DNA of 64,000 nt from Pedobacter sp. N36a (lineage in GTDB: Bacteria > Bacteroidota > Bacteroidia > Sphingobacteriales > Sphingobacteriaceae): NCBI RefSeq assembly GCF_014472395.1, contig NZ_JACSZW010000002.1, positions 372,001-436,000 of the forward strand, written 5' to 3'. The notes beneath the pieces are model-generated. The model saw nothing but the letters and a program-made list of their open reading frames with translations, was not told the origin of the DNA and made no database searches. The position numbers and the translations under genes are program-made. This document shows, in pieces, positions 39,137-49,479 of this stretch. The first letter of the stretch is position 1. Every line of letters starts with the position of its first letter.

Positions 39137-40363
39137 ATGAAAGTTGATTATATTGCGTTGTCTGTCCCAGTTTTTTTCATTCTGATCGGAATTGAACTCG
39201 TCTGGTCGTTCTATAAAAAGCTGGATTATTACCGACTCAACGATTCTATTGCTAACTTGAGCCAGGGGATAGGCCAGCAGCTCACCGGGATCTTTATGAA
39301 GACCGCCCTGTTTTTTGGCTATATGTATATCTATGAACACTGGCGCCTGTTTGATTTGCCTCAAACCATCTGGGTTTGGATCCTGCTGTTTATCGGAGTG
39401 GATTTCTTTTACTATTGGTTCCACCGAATGAGTCACCAGGTAAATGCATTATGGGCGGCGCACATCGTCCACCATCAATCGGAGGAATACAACCTAACGG
39501 TAGCATTGAGACAATCCTGGTTCCAGGGCTGGTTTTCCTGGGTGTTCTATTTGCCGCTGGCATTCCTTGGATTTGAACCCTTAATGTTCCTGACTTTAAG
39601 TGCTTTTAACACCTTATATCAATTTTGGATTCATACTAGACTGATCAAAAATATGGGGCCTTTAGAATACATTTTGAATACCCCATCGCATCACCGAGTA
39701 CACCATGGCTCCAACCCTAAATATATTGATAAGAACCATGCAGGAACCCTGATCATCTGGGACCGGCTGTTTGGAACTTTTCAAAAAGAGGAAGAGGATG
39801 TTTATTATGGGATCACTACACCATTGGCCAGCTGGAATCCTTTATGGGCGAACGTCCATTATTGGGACGAGCTTTGGAATACCGCCAAACAGAGTCCGCG
39901 TTGGATCGATAAGATCAATGTATTCATCAAGCCGCCGGGCTGGTTCCCTGCGCATCTAGGCGGCTTTAAAGGCGCGCCTGAAATAGATCCTGTGCGCTAT
40001 CAGAAATACAACCCATTGTACCAGAAAAGGCTGGTTCCCTATGTGCTTTTTCAATTTGTAATGGGGCTTGTTGCCGCCATACTCATTCTGTTTTTATACC
40101 ATAAATTACCTGCCATCGCCGTAGTGACCGGCGTCATTTACGTCATCTTGACCTTACTGACCTGTACCGCCTTGCTGGAAGAAAAGAAATGGCAGGTTAA
40201 ATTCGAATATGCTCGTCTGGTAATGGGGATTTTAATAGTTTTGCTGCAAGATTTCCCTGTCGGATATCGGGTCATACTCACTGGACTGAACATCTTCTCG
40301 GCGGTCTGGTTTTTTAACCTTCAAAAAAAGAATAACTATGCTGAAGAAGTACCTAAAGTTTAA
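39137..40363 (+). CDS. sterol desaturase/fatty acid hydroxylase family, alkylglycerol monooxygenase-like
   Basis: 408 residues, membrane-embedded (helices about 5-25, 45-65, 75-95, 130-155, then a C-terminal group at about 295-395). The di-iron histidine boxes are intact: HRMSH, HIVHHQSEEYN and HHRVHHGSN, followed by DRLFGTF. The protein is longer than plain sterol desaturases, with extra C-terminal helices, as in alkylglycerol monooxygenase (TMEM195)-like proteins that cleave glycerol ether bonds. The overlap of 26 bases with a lysoplasmalogenase gene supports an ether-lipid role, which is inference. Confidence 0.85.
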   Translation: MKVDYIALSVPVFFILIGIELVWSFYKKLDYYRLNDSIANLSQGIGQQLTGIFMKTALFFGYMYIYEHWRLFDLPQTIWVWILLFIGVDFFYYWFHRMSHQVNALWAAHIVHHQSEEYNLTVALRQSWFQGWFSWVFYLPLAFLGFEPLMFLTLSAFNTLYQFWIHTRLIKNMGPLEYILNTPSHHRVHHGSNPKYIDKNHAGTLIIWDRLFGTFQKEEEDVYYGITTPLASWNPLWANVHYWDELWNTAKQSPRWIDKINVFIKPPGWFPAHLGGFKGAPEIDPVRYQKYNPLYQKRLVPYVLFQFVMGLVAAILILFLYHKLPAIAVVTGVIYVILTLLTCTALLEEKKWQVKFEYARLVMGILIVLLQDFPVGYRVILTGLNIFSAVWFFNLQKKNNYAEEVPKV

Positions 40364-41027
40364 CCTCTTATTTGCCCTGATCTTTATTTTACAGCTCATC
40401 GCAGAATTCCAACAAATTACCGCATTAAGGTATTTCACTAAACCATGTATCGTCATTTCCCTAATGGTGATGCTGTACCTGAGCACCAATTTACAGGGCC
40501 GTTTCCACAAGCGCCTGTTTACCGGTCTGTTTTTCGCGCTGGCGGGAGATGTTTTATTAATGTTTGCCTGGCAAAGTCCAAATTACTTCATCTATGGTTT
40601 AGTCGCCTTCCTGATCGGTCACATTTTTTACATCAGTGCATTTTACCTCGACTTTCGCTCTGCACAGGAGCTGGATAAAAAAGGAGCGAGGCTGGCCATT
40701 ATCTTATGTGCTACTTTCAGCATCGCCTTTTATTTCTATTTAAGACCGCATTTAGGCGATATGAAACTGCCCGTGATGGTTTACACCTTTGTGATCAGCT
40801 TAATGATGATGATGGCTGCATTTAGAAACCAGCGGGTAAATGTCATCAGCTTTAACCTCATCCTTTTTGGAGCGCTATTTTTTCTGGTTTCAGATGCCAC
40901 ACTGGCTTACAATAAGTTTGTCAAAGGTTTTGACTTTGGAGGGGTACTCATCATGGCCACTTATATGATCGCGCAATACCTGATCACCATAGGCGGGATT
41001 GAAAGAAAACTACGCCATCAGGACTAA
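40338..41027 (+). CDS. YhhN/TMEM86-family lysoplasmalogenase-like membrane protein
   Basis: 229 residues with about eight transmembrane helices. Family landmarks: YFTKPCIVISLM, LFFALAGDVLLMF with the conserved Gly-Asp, FLIGHIFYISAFYL and a late LFFLVSDATLAYN. The YhhN family includes the human lysoplasmalogenases TMEM86A/B, which hydrolyse the vinyl-ether bond of lysoplasmalogens. The start ATG lies within the end of the monooxygenase-like gene, so the two are co-translated. Its stop overlaps the convergent pbpC by four bases. Confidence 0.86.
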   Translation: MLKKYLKFNLLFALIFILQLIAEFQQITALRYFTKPCIVISLMVMLYLSTNLQGRFHKRLFTGLFFALAGDVLLMFAWQSPNYFIYGLVAFLIGHIFYISAFYLDFRSAQELDKKGARLAIILCATFSIAFYFYLRPHLGDMKLPVMVYTFVISLMMMMAAFRNQRVNVISFNLILFGALFFLVSDATLAYNKFVKGFDFGGVLIMATYMIAQYLITIGGIERKLRHQD

Positions 41028-43414
41028 TCTTTTTCCTTACTGAGGATGGAGAAAGATTGTACCAGTCTTTCTCCATCCTCATCCACCAAGGTAAGCGAAT
41101 GTTTTCCAGGTTTCGGATTCAATGCCAGCTGATGAAAATTCTTCGTAGTACCTACATATTCTTCATCAATATGCCAGTAGATCTTCGCATTGGTATTTCG
41201 ATGAGAAACATTGAAAACCACATTGCCTCTGCTGCCATCTAACTCCAACGGGATATAAATTTGTGCATTAGGCTTGGGATAGATCATTTCCATCACAAAA
41301 TTGCTTCCTGCATCCCCACATCCAGGCATAAAAGCAGGCAGCAGTTTATAATCACTATGTTTCACCTTGTAATAGTATTCCATTGCCGGAGGTAGGATAA
41401 ACCAGGGCTGATGCTGCATCATGGCCGTCGACTCACATTCATCTGTAGCCCTGAAAGTGCCCGTTCTGTCGAGATGGATCAGCTTATGGTAAGGGCAGAT
41501 GCTGGTCTTTTCCGCTGCAGGGGGCACTAATTCCTCTACCACTTCCTTACAATATTCGCCTGCTTTATAACCACTTTGCTTACATACCCGCATTTTTCGG
41601 AGCTGATGCTTAGGCGTAGTAAACCATTTTTCATTTGGAAGCTCCCTGAAAATATCAAATAAAACCGGTGCGGCGATATCTACACCCGTTAAACCGGGTC
41701 TTCCTTCACCATCGGCATTGCCCACCCATACACAAACCACATGTCCCGGTGTTAGTCCAACTGCCCAGGCATCTCTGGAGCCCACGCTGGTACCCGTTTT
41801 CCAGGCTACCCGCTGCGAAGAGGAGAACTGTTCCCATAATCCTTCTTCACCAGGCCTCATCAGCTCTTCCATGGCATTAAAAGTGTTCCAGATCGAACCA
41901 TAATCGAGTATGCTATTGAGCTGCGCATCTTCAGGTGCCAGTCGAGCTTGCGCTTCCTGTTGAATGTATACCGCCGCATCGTAATCATGGGGATTATAGC
42001 GTCCCTGATAATCGTTAAAATGATTTAAAGTCCTGGCCATGCCCATATAGGTTTTTGCCAGATCCCACATCGTCACTTCAGAGCCGCCCAGAATGATAGA
42101 CAAGCCGTAATGATCTGCGGGTTTGTTTAAAGTTTTTATACCGAGTTTTTTCAGCTGGTCATAAAAGCGCTGATACTTATAGCTTTGTAGCATCTTCACT
42201 GCAGGGATATTTAAGGACCTGCTCAAGGCACGATCTGCTGGAATTGCACCATCATAACCCAGGTCGTAGTTTTGAGGCGAGTAACCATTGATCTGTGTAG
42301 GAATATCAGGAACCAATGTACGCGGCAAGATGAAACCATCATTCAGCAAACTGGCATACAGCAAAGGTTTTAAGGTACTGCCTGGACTTCTGGAGGCTTT
42401 AATCATGTCTACATGGCTCTGCAGTTCTTTGTTATCCGGCTGATAAATATTGCCAACATAACTTTGTACCGTTCCTGTTTTCACATTCAACACCAATGCA
42501 GCGATATTATTAATATCGTTGGCCTGGTACCTGTTTTGGTAGCGTTTTAGTAAACTGCTTACCTTCAACTGCAGGTTATAATCAAGCGTAGAGGTGATCC
42601 TTGTCACCGGGATTTCCAATTGCGCCCTTTCTACTTTAAAGCGTTGTAATAGGTGTGGTGCATACTGAGGTAATGGCAATGGCTTACCTGGAATAGGTTC
42701 TAATTTTGAGAGATTAGCCGTTTCCTGGTCAATGATTTTTAAAGCCGCCAGCTTATCTAAAAGATCGTTTCTTTTTTTGATCAGTTTAACGGAGTTTTTA
42801 CCTGGGTGGACTAAAGATGGGCTATTAGGAAGAACGGCCAGTGTAGCCATTTCTCCCCAGGATAAGCTTTCTGGACTCCTCGCGAAATAACGCCAGGAAG
42901 CAGCATCCAGTCCAACGACATTACTCCCAAAAGGAGCATTAGCAGTATAAAGTTTTAAAATATCGGCTTTTGAATTGCTGAATTCCAATCTGACAGCCAT
43001 CATCACTTCTACTATTTTTTGCCATACCGTTCTGCTTTCTCTTCTTGACAAACGGATCACCTGCATGGTTAGCGTACTACCACCGCTCACTACGGCTTTA
43101 GCTTTAAAGTTCTGCTGCATGGCCCTGGCCATTGCCAAAACATCTACGCCTGGGTGTTGATAAAAACGCTGGTCTTCAAAAGCGACAATACATTGCTGGA
43201 ATTTTACCGGAACCGTGTCTGCAACTGGAAATCGCCATTGGCCATCTTTTGCAATAGCTGCACTTAATAAAGCGCCATTGGAGGCCTCTATCACATAAGA
43301 GGTAGGACTTGAAAATAACCTGGAAGGCAAAAGGAACCAAAACCAGAGCAGCAGAAACAGGCAAAGCAGGTCGCTGATGATTAGTTTTGGTTCATCACTT
43401 AATTTTTTAAACAT
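41024..43414 (-). CDS. pbpC: penicillin-binding protein 1C (glycosyltransferase/transpeptidase)
   Basis: 796 residues. An N-terminal transmembrane anchor (about 13-32) leads to a GT51 domain with FEDQRFYQHPGVD and GGSTLTMQVIRL, then the transpeptidase with SPGSTLKP (nucleophile Ser), RSLN and AWKTGTS boxes, and a C-terminal penicillin-binding C domain (about 705-796). It polymerises and crosslinks peptidoglycan in the periplasm. It starts one base after the alpha-2-macroglobulin stop, an arrangement also found in Escherichia coli (yfhM-pbpC), where the pair is thought to repair the wall after attack by host or competitor proteases. Confidence 0.93.
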   Translation of the reverse strand: MFKKLSDEPKLIISDLLCLFLLLWFWFLLPSRLFSSPTSYVIEASNGALLSAAIAKDGQWRFPVADTVPVKFQQCIVAFEDQRFYQHPGVDVLAMARAMQQNFKAKAVVSGGSTLTMQVIRLSRRESRTVWQKIVEVMMAVRLEFSNSKADILKLYTANAPFGSNVVGLDAASWRYFARSPESLSWGEMATLAVLPNSPSLVHPGKNSVKLIKKRNDLLDKLAALKIIDQETANLSKLEPIPGKPLPLPQYAPHLLQRFKVERAQLEIPVTRITSTLDYNLQLKVSSLLKRYQNRYQANDINNIAALVLNVKTGTVQSYVGNIYQPDNKELQSHVDMIKASRSPGSTLKPLLYASLLNDGFILPRTLVPDIPTQINGYSPQNYDLGYDGAIPADRALSRSLNIPAVKMLQSYKYQRFYDQLKKLGIKTLNKPADHYGLSIILGGSEVTMWDLAKTYMGMARTLNHFNDYQGRYNPHDYDAAVYIQQEAQARLAPEDAQLNSILDYGSIWNTFNAMEELMRPGEEGLWEQFSSSQRVAWKTGTSVGSRDAWAVGLTPGHVVCVWVGNADGEGRPGLTGVDIAAPVLFDIFRELPNEKWFTTPKHQLRKMRVCKQSGYKAGEYCKEVVEELVPPAAEKTSICPYHKLIHLDRTGTFRATDECESTAMMQHQPWFILPPAMEYYYKVKHSDYKLLPAFMPGCGDAGSNFVMEMIYPKPNAQIYIPLELDGSRGNVVFNVSHRNTNAKIYWHIDEEYVGTTKNFHQLALNPKPGKHSLTLVDEDGERLVQSFSILSKEKD

Positions 43415-43415
43415 T

Positions 43416-46400
43416 TTATTTAATTACCTGAACCCATTTCCCTGCAGCTGTACTGCTTATGTTGTTATTGTACATTGCTTCACACTGCACCGCAGATAAA
43501 TAATAACGGCCGATATAAGCTGCATTCAGCAGCACTTTGTAAGTCACCGTTTCATTTTCCCTTAAGTTGAAATACGTAAAGACACGGTCGTCTCTGATGT
43601 CTCTATAAATATACGGAGAGGAAGCAATCGCACTTTCTGTATCACTGATTCTGGTATTGATAATTTCCCAGCCCGAAGGGAAAATCTGAGTGAGTGCCAT
43701 CTGTTCATAATAGCCCATTTTGCCAGGATTCTTGATCGTTACCTCCGCATAAAAATCTGTGCTTTGCTTTAAGACCGCTGGATCTATTGGCTTACCATTT
43801 AACAGTTTGTAGCTGATGCTCATTTCCAATGCTTCCGGATTATTTGGAAGAAAGGTGTTTTGATCAGCAGTAGGCTGTCCTTGTAAGATTAAACGTGCAA
43901 ATAGTACGCGGTTTCCAGTATTGGTAATGGAAACTGTAGGATTTTTAAAGGTTAAAGGAATGCTGTTTAGGAAGTCTTTGGAATCTTTACTTCCTTTTCT
44001 GCCATCCAATACATAGTTATATTTCAGGTTGTTAGCAGCGGTATTTGCGCCGCAGAATTTCGCAATCGACAACAAGCTATAAGCGGTGGTCTGCGTGCTG
44101 TACCATTCATTGGTTCCTAATTTGGAAGCTACCGGCTGCAGTAATTTAGCGGCATCTCCTTTACGGCCTAATAAAGTCAGGGTTTCCAGAATCATGGCTT
44201 CATCTCTCAAACCGGAACCATAAGTTCCGCCCAATTGCTGGTAAGGCTGTATTTCAATCGACAATCCTTTGATCAAACCATTTGCTGCTACGGCTTGTCC
44301 GGCGAGTTGATAAGCCGCTGCCAGGCGCCATTTTGCCGCTACCGACAAGTATTGGAATGCCTTCAGTCTATTCATTGCCGCCATTTCAGGCTTTTTAGCT
44401 AGTGCAAGGACGTATAACCTGTAAGACTGAGTAAGATCAGCACCGTAGAAATTACTGCTGTTAGGTGCCCAATTTGAAGCTTTGCCTTTCAGGTAATGTA
44501 AAAGCTCATCCAGTAAACCAACAGGTAAGCTGTAACCAGCATTCTGTGATTCAATGAGGAAGTGTGCCCCATAAATACTGCCCCATTCATCAGCGCTGGT
44601 TGCACCAGGCCAGTAGCCCAATCCGCCGTCGCCGGTTTGGAAAGCCCGTAATTTATTGATTCCAGCCTTAATGTTTCGCTCTGTTGTGGTTTTCTGCTGT
44701 TCAGTAAGCGGTGTTAATTTATTCAAAAACAGTTGTGGGAACACACCAGAAGTAGTTTGCTCGACACAACCATGTGGATACTGCATTAAATAACCCAATC
44801 GTTTTTTAAGGTCAATGGGAGGGATTGCCGACAATTCCAAACTACCGGAATTGGTTCCTGTCATTCCAATCGGCGCATAATTCATGCCCCAGTTTTTACC
44901 TGGTTCAATCACTGCCGACACGACATTGCTGATATAAGGATTCGGATTGCGAATATCCAGTTCTACATCATAAGCTATTTTCTCATTCCCACTTTGGGCG
45001 ATCAGTTTAACTTTTGCAATTCCTGTAATTTCAGGAACCTTAATCTCAAAGTACGCCATCTGCTCACCCGGTTGTTTAAATAACAGCTGCTGTGTTTTGC
45101 TGCCGATCACCTCCAGGTTGATGGCCTGCAAGGACAGGCTTACATTTTTCAGGTTTTTCTCTGTTGCAAATACGGTTGCAGGCAAGGTGAAATTTTCGCC
45201 AGGGCCAATCACCCTTGGAAGGGTGGCCAATAACATCAATGGCTTTTTCACCTGTACACTTTTTTCTGCAGCGCCGTAAGCACCATCTTGACCCGCGATC
45301 ACCATGGCCCTAACGGCACCGATGTATTGAGGCAGTTTAAACTTATGGGTATTGCTTCCGCCTTTTGACAGACTGAATGGTCCCATATATTTTACCACAG
45401 GCACAAAGCGATTTGCTTTGGCAGGATTCAGATTTTTATTGATACTGCCATCACCGCCAATGCTTAAAATCCTTTCCAGATTACCGCCCCAGGCACCCAA
45501 TACATAATCAAAGAGGTCCCATGTTTTGACACCAAGACCTTCTCTGGCGTAGAAAACTGAATGAGGATCAGGAGTTTTAAATCTGGTCAGGTCTAGTAAG
45601 CCTTCATCTACGATGGCGATGGTATAAGTCATCGCTTTCCCGTTTTGCTCACTTACATTGATGTTACTTTCGGTTTCCGGCTTCAGTTTATCCGCCATTT
45701 TAATCTGCGGTTTAAGGATGGTTTCCGGATCTTCGATCAATAGAGGAATGACGCCATACATACGAATCGGCAAATCATTTACCGTTTGCGCATGCGGCTG
45801 TAAGAGCGTGATATTGGCAAAGACGTTTGGGGTCATGCCTTTCTCTGCTTTGAATTTAAACTGCGTTTGTCCGGCTTTAGTATCCGTCCAAAAGGTTTTG
45901 ATGACCCTGCTGCCGTTTTCGATGGAGATCAGTGCTTTGCCATCCTGACCAGAAGGAATCGTCAATACGATCTCTTCACCCACTTTAAATTTAGTTTTAT
46001 TGGCAGTAAAGGACAGCATAGCCGCTTCCGTTGGGTTATTTCCCTGTTCGCGCTGTGCCCATCCTGGCCAATCAATGTAGACCGATTTACCAGTCACATG
46101 GCCGCTTTTGCGATCTCTGACCAGCAGGAGGTAACGACCCCATTCCGGTTCATCAACGCGCAAATTCCATTTGCCTTTTCCATTATTCAGGTTTACGCTT
46201 TCTTTAGAAACCAGCTTATTGTAGGAGTTCTGAGTAAAGTTTGCATAGGAGTCTTCCTGTTCGCGTTCCCACCACCAGCGCCATTGTACCTTATACAATT
46301 CTAACTCTACTTCCTTACTGCCTGCCAATAGCTGTCCATCTCTGTTTACATTGACAATGTCAATCTGATGGTCCTGGCCAGTTAGGAGCATACCCGTTAG

Positions 46401-48980
46401 CTTGTCGCCAGCCGGGGTTTTAATGCCATAATAATCGGAATATACATGGTAGGGGATGCTGAAATTGTCAATACTGAAATTACCGCCAGCTTCAAATACT
46501 TTAATCGAGAAATTGGCCTTCAGCATACCTGGTGCCGTATTGTTCTCATTTAAGTTGGTATTGACGGTGGCCATTCCATTTTCATTCAATGTGCCTTCAA
46601 AAATCGTTTTCAATTGCGACTCGAAAACAACGGTTGGATTGTCGAAACTATAATTATCGTATCCTTTAAAGGTCGTTTTCATGGTATTCAGACTCACATC
46701 TACTTTTGCCTTCAGGTGTTTACCTGGTGCACCGAATAACCAGTTTGCCGACAATACCGCCGTCGATGTAGCACCAGCGCCTAGATAGGGGCGATTGCCA
46801 TAGTTGAAATTGATTTTTAAGCGGTTTGGCATCACCGTTTCAATCTTAATGGTTTTAGAGAATACTGCTCCACCGGCTTTTACTTTAGCCAGCCAGTTGC
46901 CCGTAGGAGCTGTACTTTCTGTTGCGGTTCTAAAGGCGTAGAAGCCATTTAAAGGTTTTCCATTTACCGCCCTTTTAACCAATTGTCCTTTAGGATTGTA
47001 CAATTCAAAAGTAACCGGATAGGCACCTGGCAATTTTTTCAGTTTATCTTCCAGAATGAAGGATAGGAATAGGGAATCTCCTGGACGCCATACACCGCGT
47101 TCTCCATAAATGAACCCTTTTAATCCATGCTGCACCTGGTCTCCAGCCACATCAAACCTGCTCAATGGCAATGCATTTTCATCGTTTACTTTCAGATAGC
47201 CGCGTTCGTCACCCATTTTAGCCACCAATAAAAATGGCTTTCTTTTGGTATCGATGCTGACCATGCCATTGCCATCAGTTTTTACGGTTTCAATGATTTG
47301 CCGCTGGTAATCCTGTAATTCTATAGCCACTCCGCTTAGTGGTTTGGCCGTCAGCAGGTCGGTAGCGATGATCAGCATACTGCCATCATTGCCTCCTTTA
47401 GCAATCAAACCAATGTTAGAGGCGATCAGATTGCGGCTGGCGAATCTATCGCTTCTGTAGTAAGATGGGGTACAAGGGTTGTCCCTATCTTCCCAGCTGT
47501 AACCGCTTGGGTAATAATTATCATATCTCAGCCAGAAATCATCAAATTCATCCAGATTTTCTCTGCTGTAATTTCTAAACTCATCTTCATTCTCATCGAT
47601 TTCTTTTGAGCTGCCTTCTTCTGCACATTTGAAAAGGTTGTAGGCTGCCCTAAAGCCAATCGTAACGCGGTACATGGCACCAGGTTCTGTCCGGATGATC
47701 TTGTCCAGGTCCAAGGTGAAACGGTTCTTTTTATGCAGATTTAAAGATTTATCTTCATCCAGACGCACTGTTTTCTGAACTATTGGTTTACCTACACGAC
47801 GCAATTCCTGATTGCCGTCAAAACCATTGGTTTGAAAGAACTGAGGAATGTTATTTTCATAAATCTTGATGATCGTTACATCTACTGCTTTCAGGTTGAC
47901 TGCATCAAATGGCAGTACCAATTTCCCTGAATTCGGAAGAATCGTTCCTTTTCCAGAAATCTCTACGGATGGCAGTTTATTCTCAAATATAATGTTGGCG
48001 GTTTTCGCAGCTGCTAGTGTCTTGTTATTGATGTTTTCTACACCTTCGTTTACTGTGAACTGGTAATTGCCTTCCAGTTTATCCGGACTATATACTTTCA
48101 CCTGACTGGCATCAATAGTGAACCTAAGGTTTGTCAGTTGCGACAAGCTGATTAGTCCATTCAAATCCTGACCTACATTTACTGGCTCGGAGAATTGTAC
48201 CAATGCAAAATCTTCCATATCCTGTACTGCTTTCATATTCAGGATTTTGAAAACCCCTTTAGCAGGGACTACCAATTCTTCCTGTCCTCTTCTTTCTGCT
48301 TTAATCGGATCGCCATTCCAGGCTAAGTTCAATGGCGTTTCGGATTTTCCTTTAGGGATACTGTCTATGCTGAAGCTGGAAGTGTTTTTTGCGGGTGTGT
48401 GCTGCCATTTCACTTTTAAAGCGCTTGGGAAATCCACTTTTAAACATTGTTCAATCAGTTTAGGATCTTCCTGATCGGCGGTGTTGATCTCTCCTTTAAG
48501 CTTCATGTAGTCCAGCGAAGTGTTGTTCTGAGAAACCAGACCTTCCTGAGTTAAATCCAATCCCGGATTGATGACCTTAAAGTCGAAATCAAAATCTCCC
48601 AATCCTTTCTCTGTCTCTGTCACCTCATCGAGGTGGAAAGTTACGTCATAAGTCTCGCCGGATTTTAGTGGTTCATCCGGACGGAATTCTAAAGTCTGCG
48701 CATCAATCCAATAAGTTTTTCCTTTGATGGAAGGGGAGCTGCTAAAAAGATCTCTTTTATCTGCTACACCAATGTCGCCCATGGTTTTCACCTGACTGGC
48801 TAATCTGATGACGATATTACTCTTTTTAGAGACGGTACCGGAGGTATAGGCCTCTATGTATTTGGCATAGGCCTGATTGTCTGCTCTGGATGTTTTCTTT
48901 TTAAGGAAGAAGAAGGTGGCAAGGCCGATAATGACGAGCAAAGCACCGCCAATAAAAAATCCTTTTTGCGTAATTTTCAT
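43416..48980 (-). CDS. bacterial alpha-2-macroglobulin (YfhM-like), thioester type
   Basis: 1854 residues. An N-terminal transmembrane anchor (about 8-26) rather than a lipobox; multiple MG beta-domains follow. MG-type segments GERGVWRPGDSLFLSF (about 630) and a central ALISIEN region are readable. The reactive thioester motif is complete: GCVEQTTS with C1405. The C-terminal region supplies the thioester domain helices (LRAFQTGDGGLGYWPG) and receptor-like sandwich. It is inferred to trap invading proteases in the periplasm and to act with PBP1C, whose gene begins two bases downstream. Confidence 0.9.
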   Translation of the reverse strand: MKITQKGFFIGGALLVIIGLATFFFLKKKTSRADNQAYAKYIEAYTSGTVSKKSNIVIRLASQVKTMGDIGVADKRDLFSSSPSIKGKTYWIDAQTLEFRPDEPLKSGETYDVTFHLDEVTETEKGLGDFDFDFKVINPGLDLTQEGLVSQNNTSLDYMKLKGEINTADQEDPKLIEQCLKVDFPSALKVKWQHTPAKNTSSFSIDSIPKGKSETPLNLAWNGDPIKAERRGQEELVVPAKGVFKILNMKAVQDMEDFALVQFSEPVNVGQDLNGLISLSQLTNLRFTIDASQVKVYSPDKLEGNYQFTVNEGVENINNKTLAAAKTANIIFENKLPSVEISGKGTILPNSGKLVLPFDAVNLKAVDVTIIKIYENNIPQFFQTNGFDGNQELRRVGKPIVQKTVRLDEDKSLNLHKKNRFTLDLDKIIRTEPGAMYRVTIGFRAAYNLFKCAEEGSSKEIDENEDEFRNYSRENLDEFDDFWLRYDNYYPSGYSWEDRDNPCTPSYYRSDRFASRNLIASNIGLIAKGGNDGSMLIIATDLLTAKPLSGVAIELQDYQRQIIETVKTDGNGMVSIDTKRKPFLLVAKMGDERGYLKVNDENALPLSRFDVAGDQVQHGLKGFIYGERGVWRPGDSLFLSFILEDKLKKLPGAYPVTFELYNPKGQLVKRAVNGKPLNGFYAFRTATESTAPTGNWLAKVKAGGAVFSKTIKIETVMPNRLKINFNYGNRPYLGAGATSTAVLSANWLFGAPGKHLKAKVDVSLNTMKTTFKGYDNYSFDNPTVVFESQLKTIFEGTLNENGMATVNTNLNENNTAPGMLKANFSIKVFEAGGNFSIDNFSIPYHVYSDYYGIKTPAGDKLTGMLLTGQDHQIDIVNVNRDGQLLAGSKEVELELYKVQWRWWWEREQEDSYANFTQNSYNKLVSKESVNLNNGKGKWNLRVDEPEWGRYLLLVRDRKSGHVTGKSVYIDWPGWAQREQGNNPTEAAMLSFTANKTKFKVGEEIVLTIPSGQDGKALISIENGSRVIKTFWTDTKAGQTQFKFKAEKGMTPNVFANITLLQPHAQTVNDLPIRMYGVIPLLIEDPETILKPQIKMADKLKPETESNINVSEQNGKAMTYTIAIVDEGLLDLTRFKTPDPHSVFYAREGLGVKTWDLFDYVLGAWGGNLERILSIGGDGSINKNLNPAKANRFVPVVKYMGPFSLSKGGSNTHKFKLPQYIGAVRAMVIAGQDGAYGAAEKSVQVKKPLMLLATLPRVIGPGENFTLPATVFATEKNLKNVSLSLQAINLEVIGSKTQQLLFKQPGEQMAYFEIKVPEITGIAKVKLIAQSGNEKIAYDVELDIRNPNPYISNVVSAVIEPGKNWGMNYAPIGMTGTNSGSLELSAIPPIDLKKRLGYLMQYPHGCVEQTTSGVFPQLFLNKLTPLTEQQKTTTERNIKAGINKLRAFQTGDGGLGYWPGATSADEWGSIYGAHFLIESQNAGYSLPVGLLDELLHYLKGKASNWAPNSSNFYGADLTQSYRLYVLALAKKPEMAAMNRLKAFQYLSVAAKWRLAAAYQLAGQAVAANGLIKGLSIEIQPYQQLGGTYGSGLRDEAMILETLTLLGRKGDAAKLLQPVASKLGTNEWYSTQTTAYSLLSIAKFCGANTAANNLKYNYVLDGRKGSKDSKDFLNSIPLTFKNPTVSITNTGNRVLFARLILQGQPTADQNTFLPNNPEALEMSISYKLLNGKPIDPAVLKQSTDFYAEVTIKNPGKMGYYEQMALTQIFPSGWEIINTRISDTESAIASSPYIYRDIRDDRVFTYFNLRENETVTYKVLLNAAYIGRYYLSAVQCEAMYNNNISSTAAGKWVQVIK

Positions 48981-49050
48981 GAAATATGTTCTTATAGGTA
49001 AAGATCATGAAAATTAACAAAAAGGATTGAGATCGGGAATTAAACCGAAA

Positions 49051-49455
49051 TTATTTTATCATTACTCCTGGCTTGTTTACCAATGGAATACGTATCAGGT
49101 TCTCGTCAACGATGCTTTCAGGGAGAAAAATGAACTTTTTATCGTAGATCACATTGTCGATATAATAGCTCAGCCAATATTCGTTAGTCAGGCCAAGTAC
49201 TTCAGGAGCAATTGCTTCTACACCTGAGAAGGACTGAGGCATTACGTTTCCTAAAGAATGACGCAGTACAGAAGTCTGCACTTTTCGGCCATCTTTCTCT
49301 CCGTAACCTTTAGAGCTGATCATTACATTTTCCAAAACCTCATTTTTCATATTAACCAGGTATACCGTCCAGTTTTTAAACTCCGGGCTTTCGCTGGTCA
49401 ATACCACTGCGATGGCGATATCTTCTACTATATTTTCTGGGAGATCCTTTTTCAT
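49051..49455 (-). CDS. conserved hypothetical protein beside topA
   Basis: 134 residues without signal peptide. Mixed alpha/beta pattern (IAVVLTSESPEFKNWTVYLV, LENVMISSKGYGEKDGRKV, NEYWLSYYIDNVIYDKKFIF), common as a single small gene in Bacteroidota. It is 24 bases downstream of topA on the same strand, so it may be co-transcribed with it. No domain recognised. The start ATG at 49455 is followed by an acidic segment. Confidence 0.72.
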   Translation of the reverse strand: MKKDLPENIVEDIAIAVVLTSESPEFKNWTVYLVNMKNEVLENVMISSKGYGEKDGRKVQTSVLRHSLGNVMPQSFSGVEAIAPEVLGLTNEYWLSYYIDNVIYDKKFIFLPESIVDENLIRIPLVNKPGVMIK

Positions 49456-49479
49456 AATTACACAAGGGCTGCCTATTGG

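Noticed and set aside
45867..46304. 145-codon plus-strand open frame
   Set aside because: Antisense shadow of the macroglobulin gene; composition and lack of motifs argue against coding.
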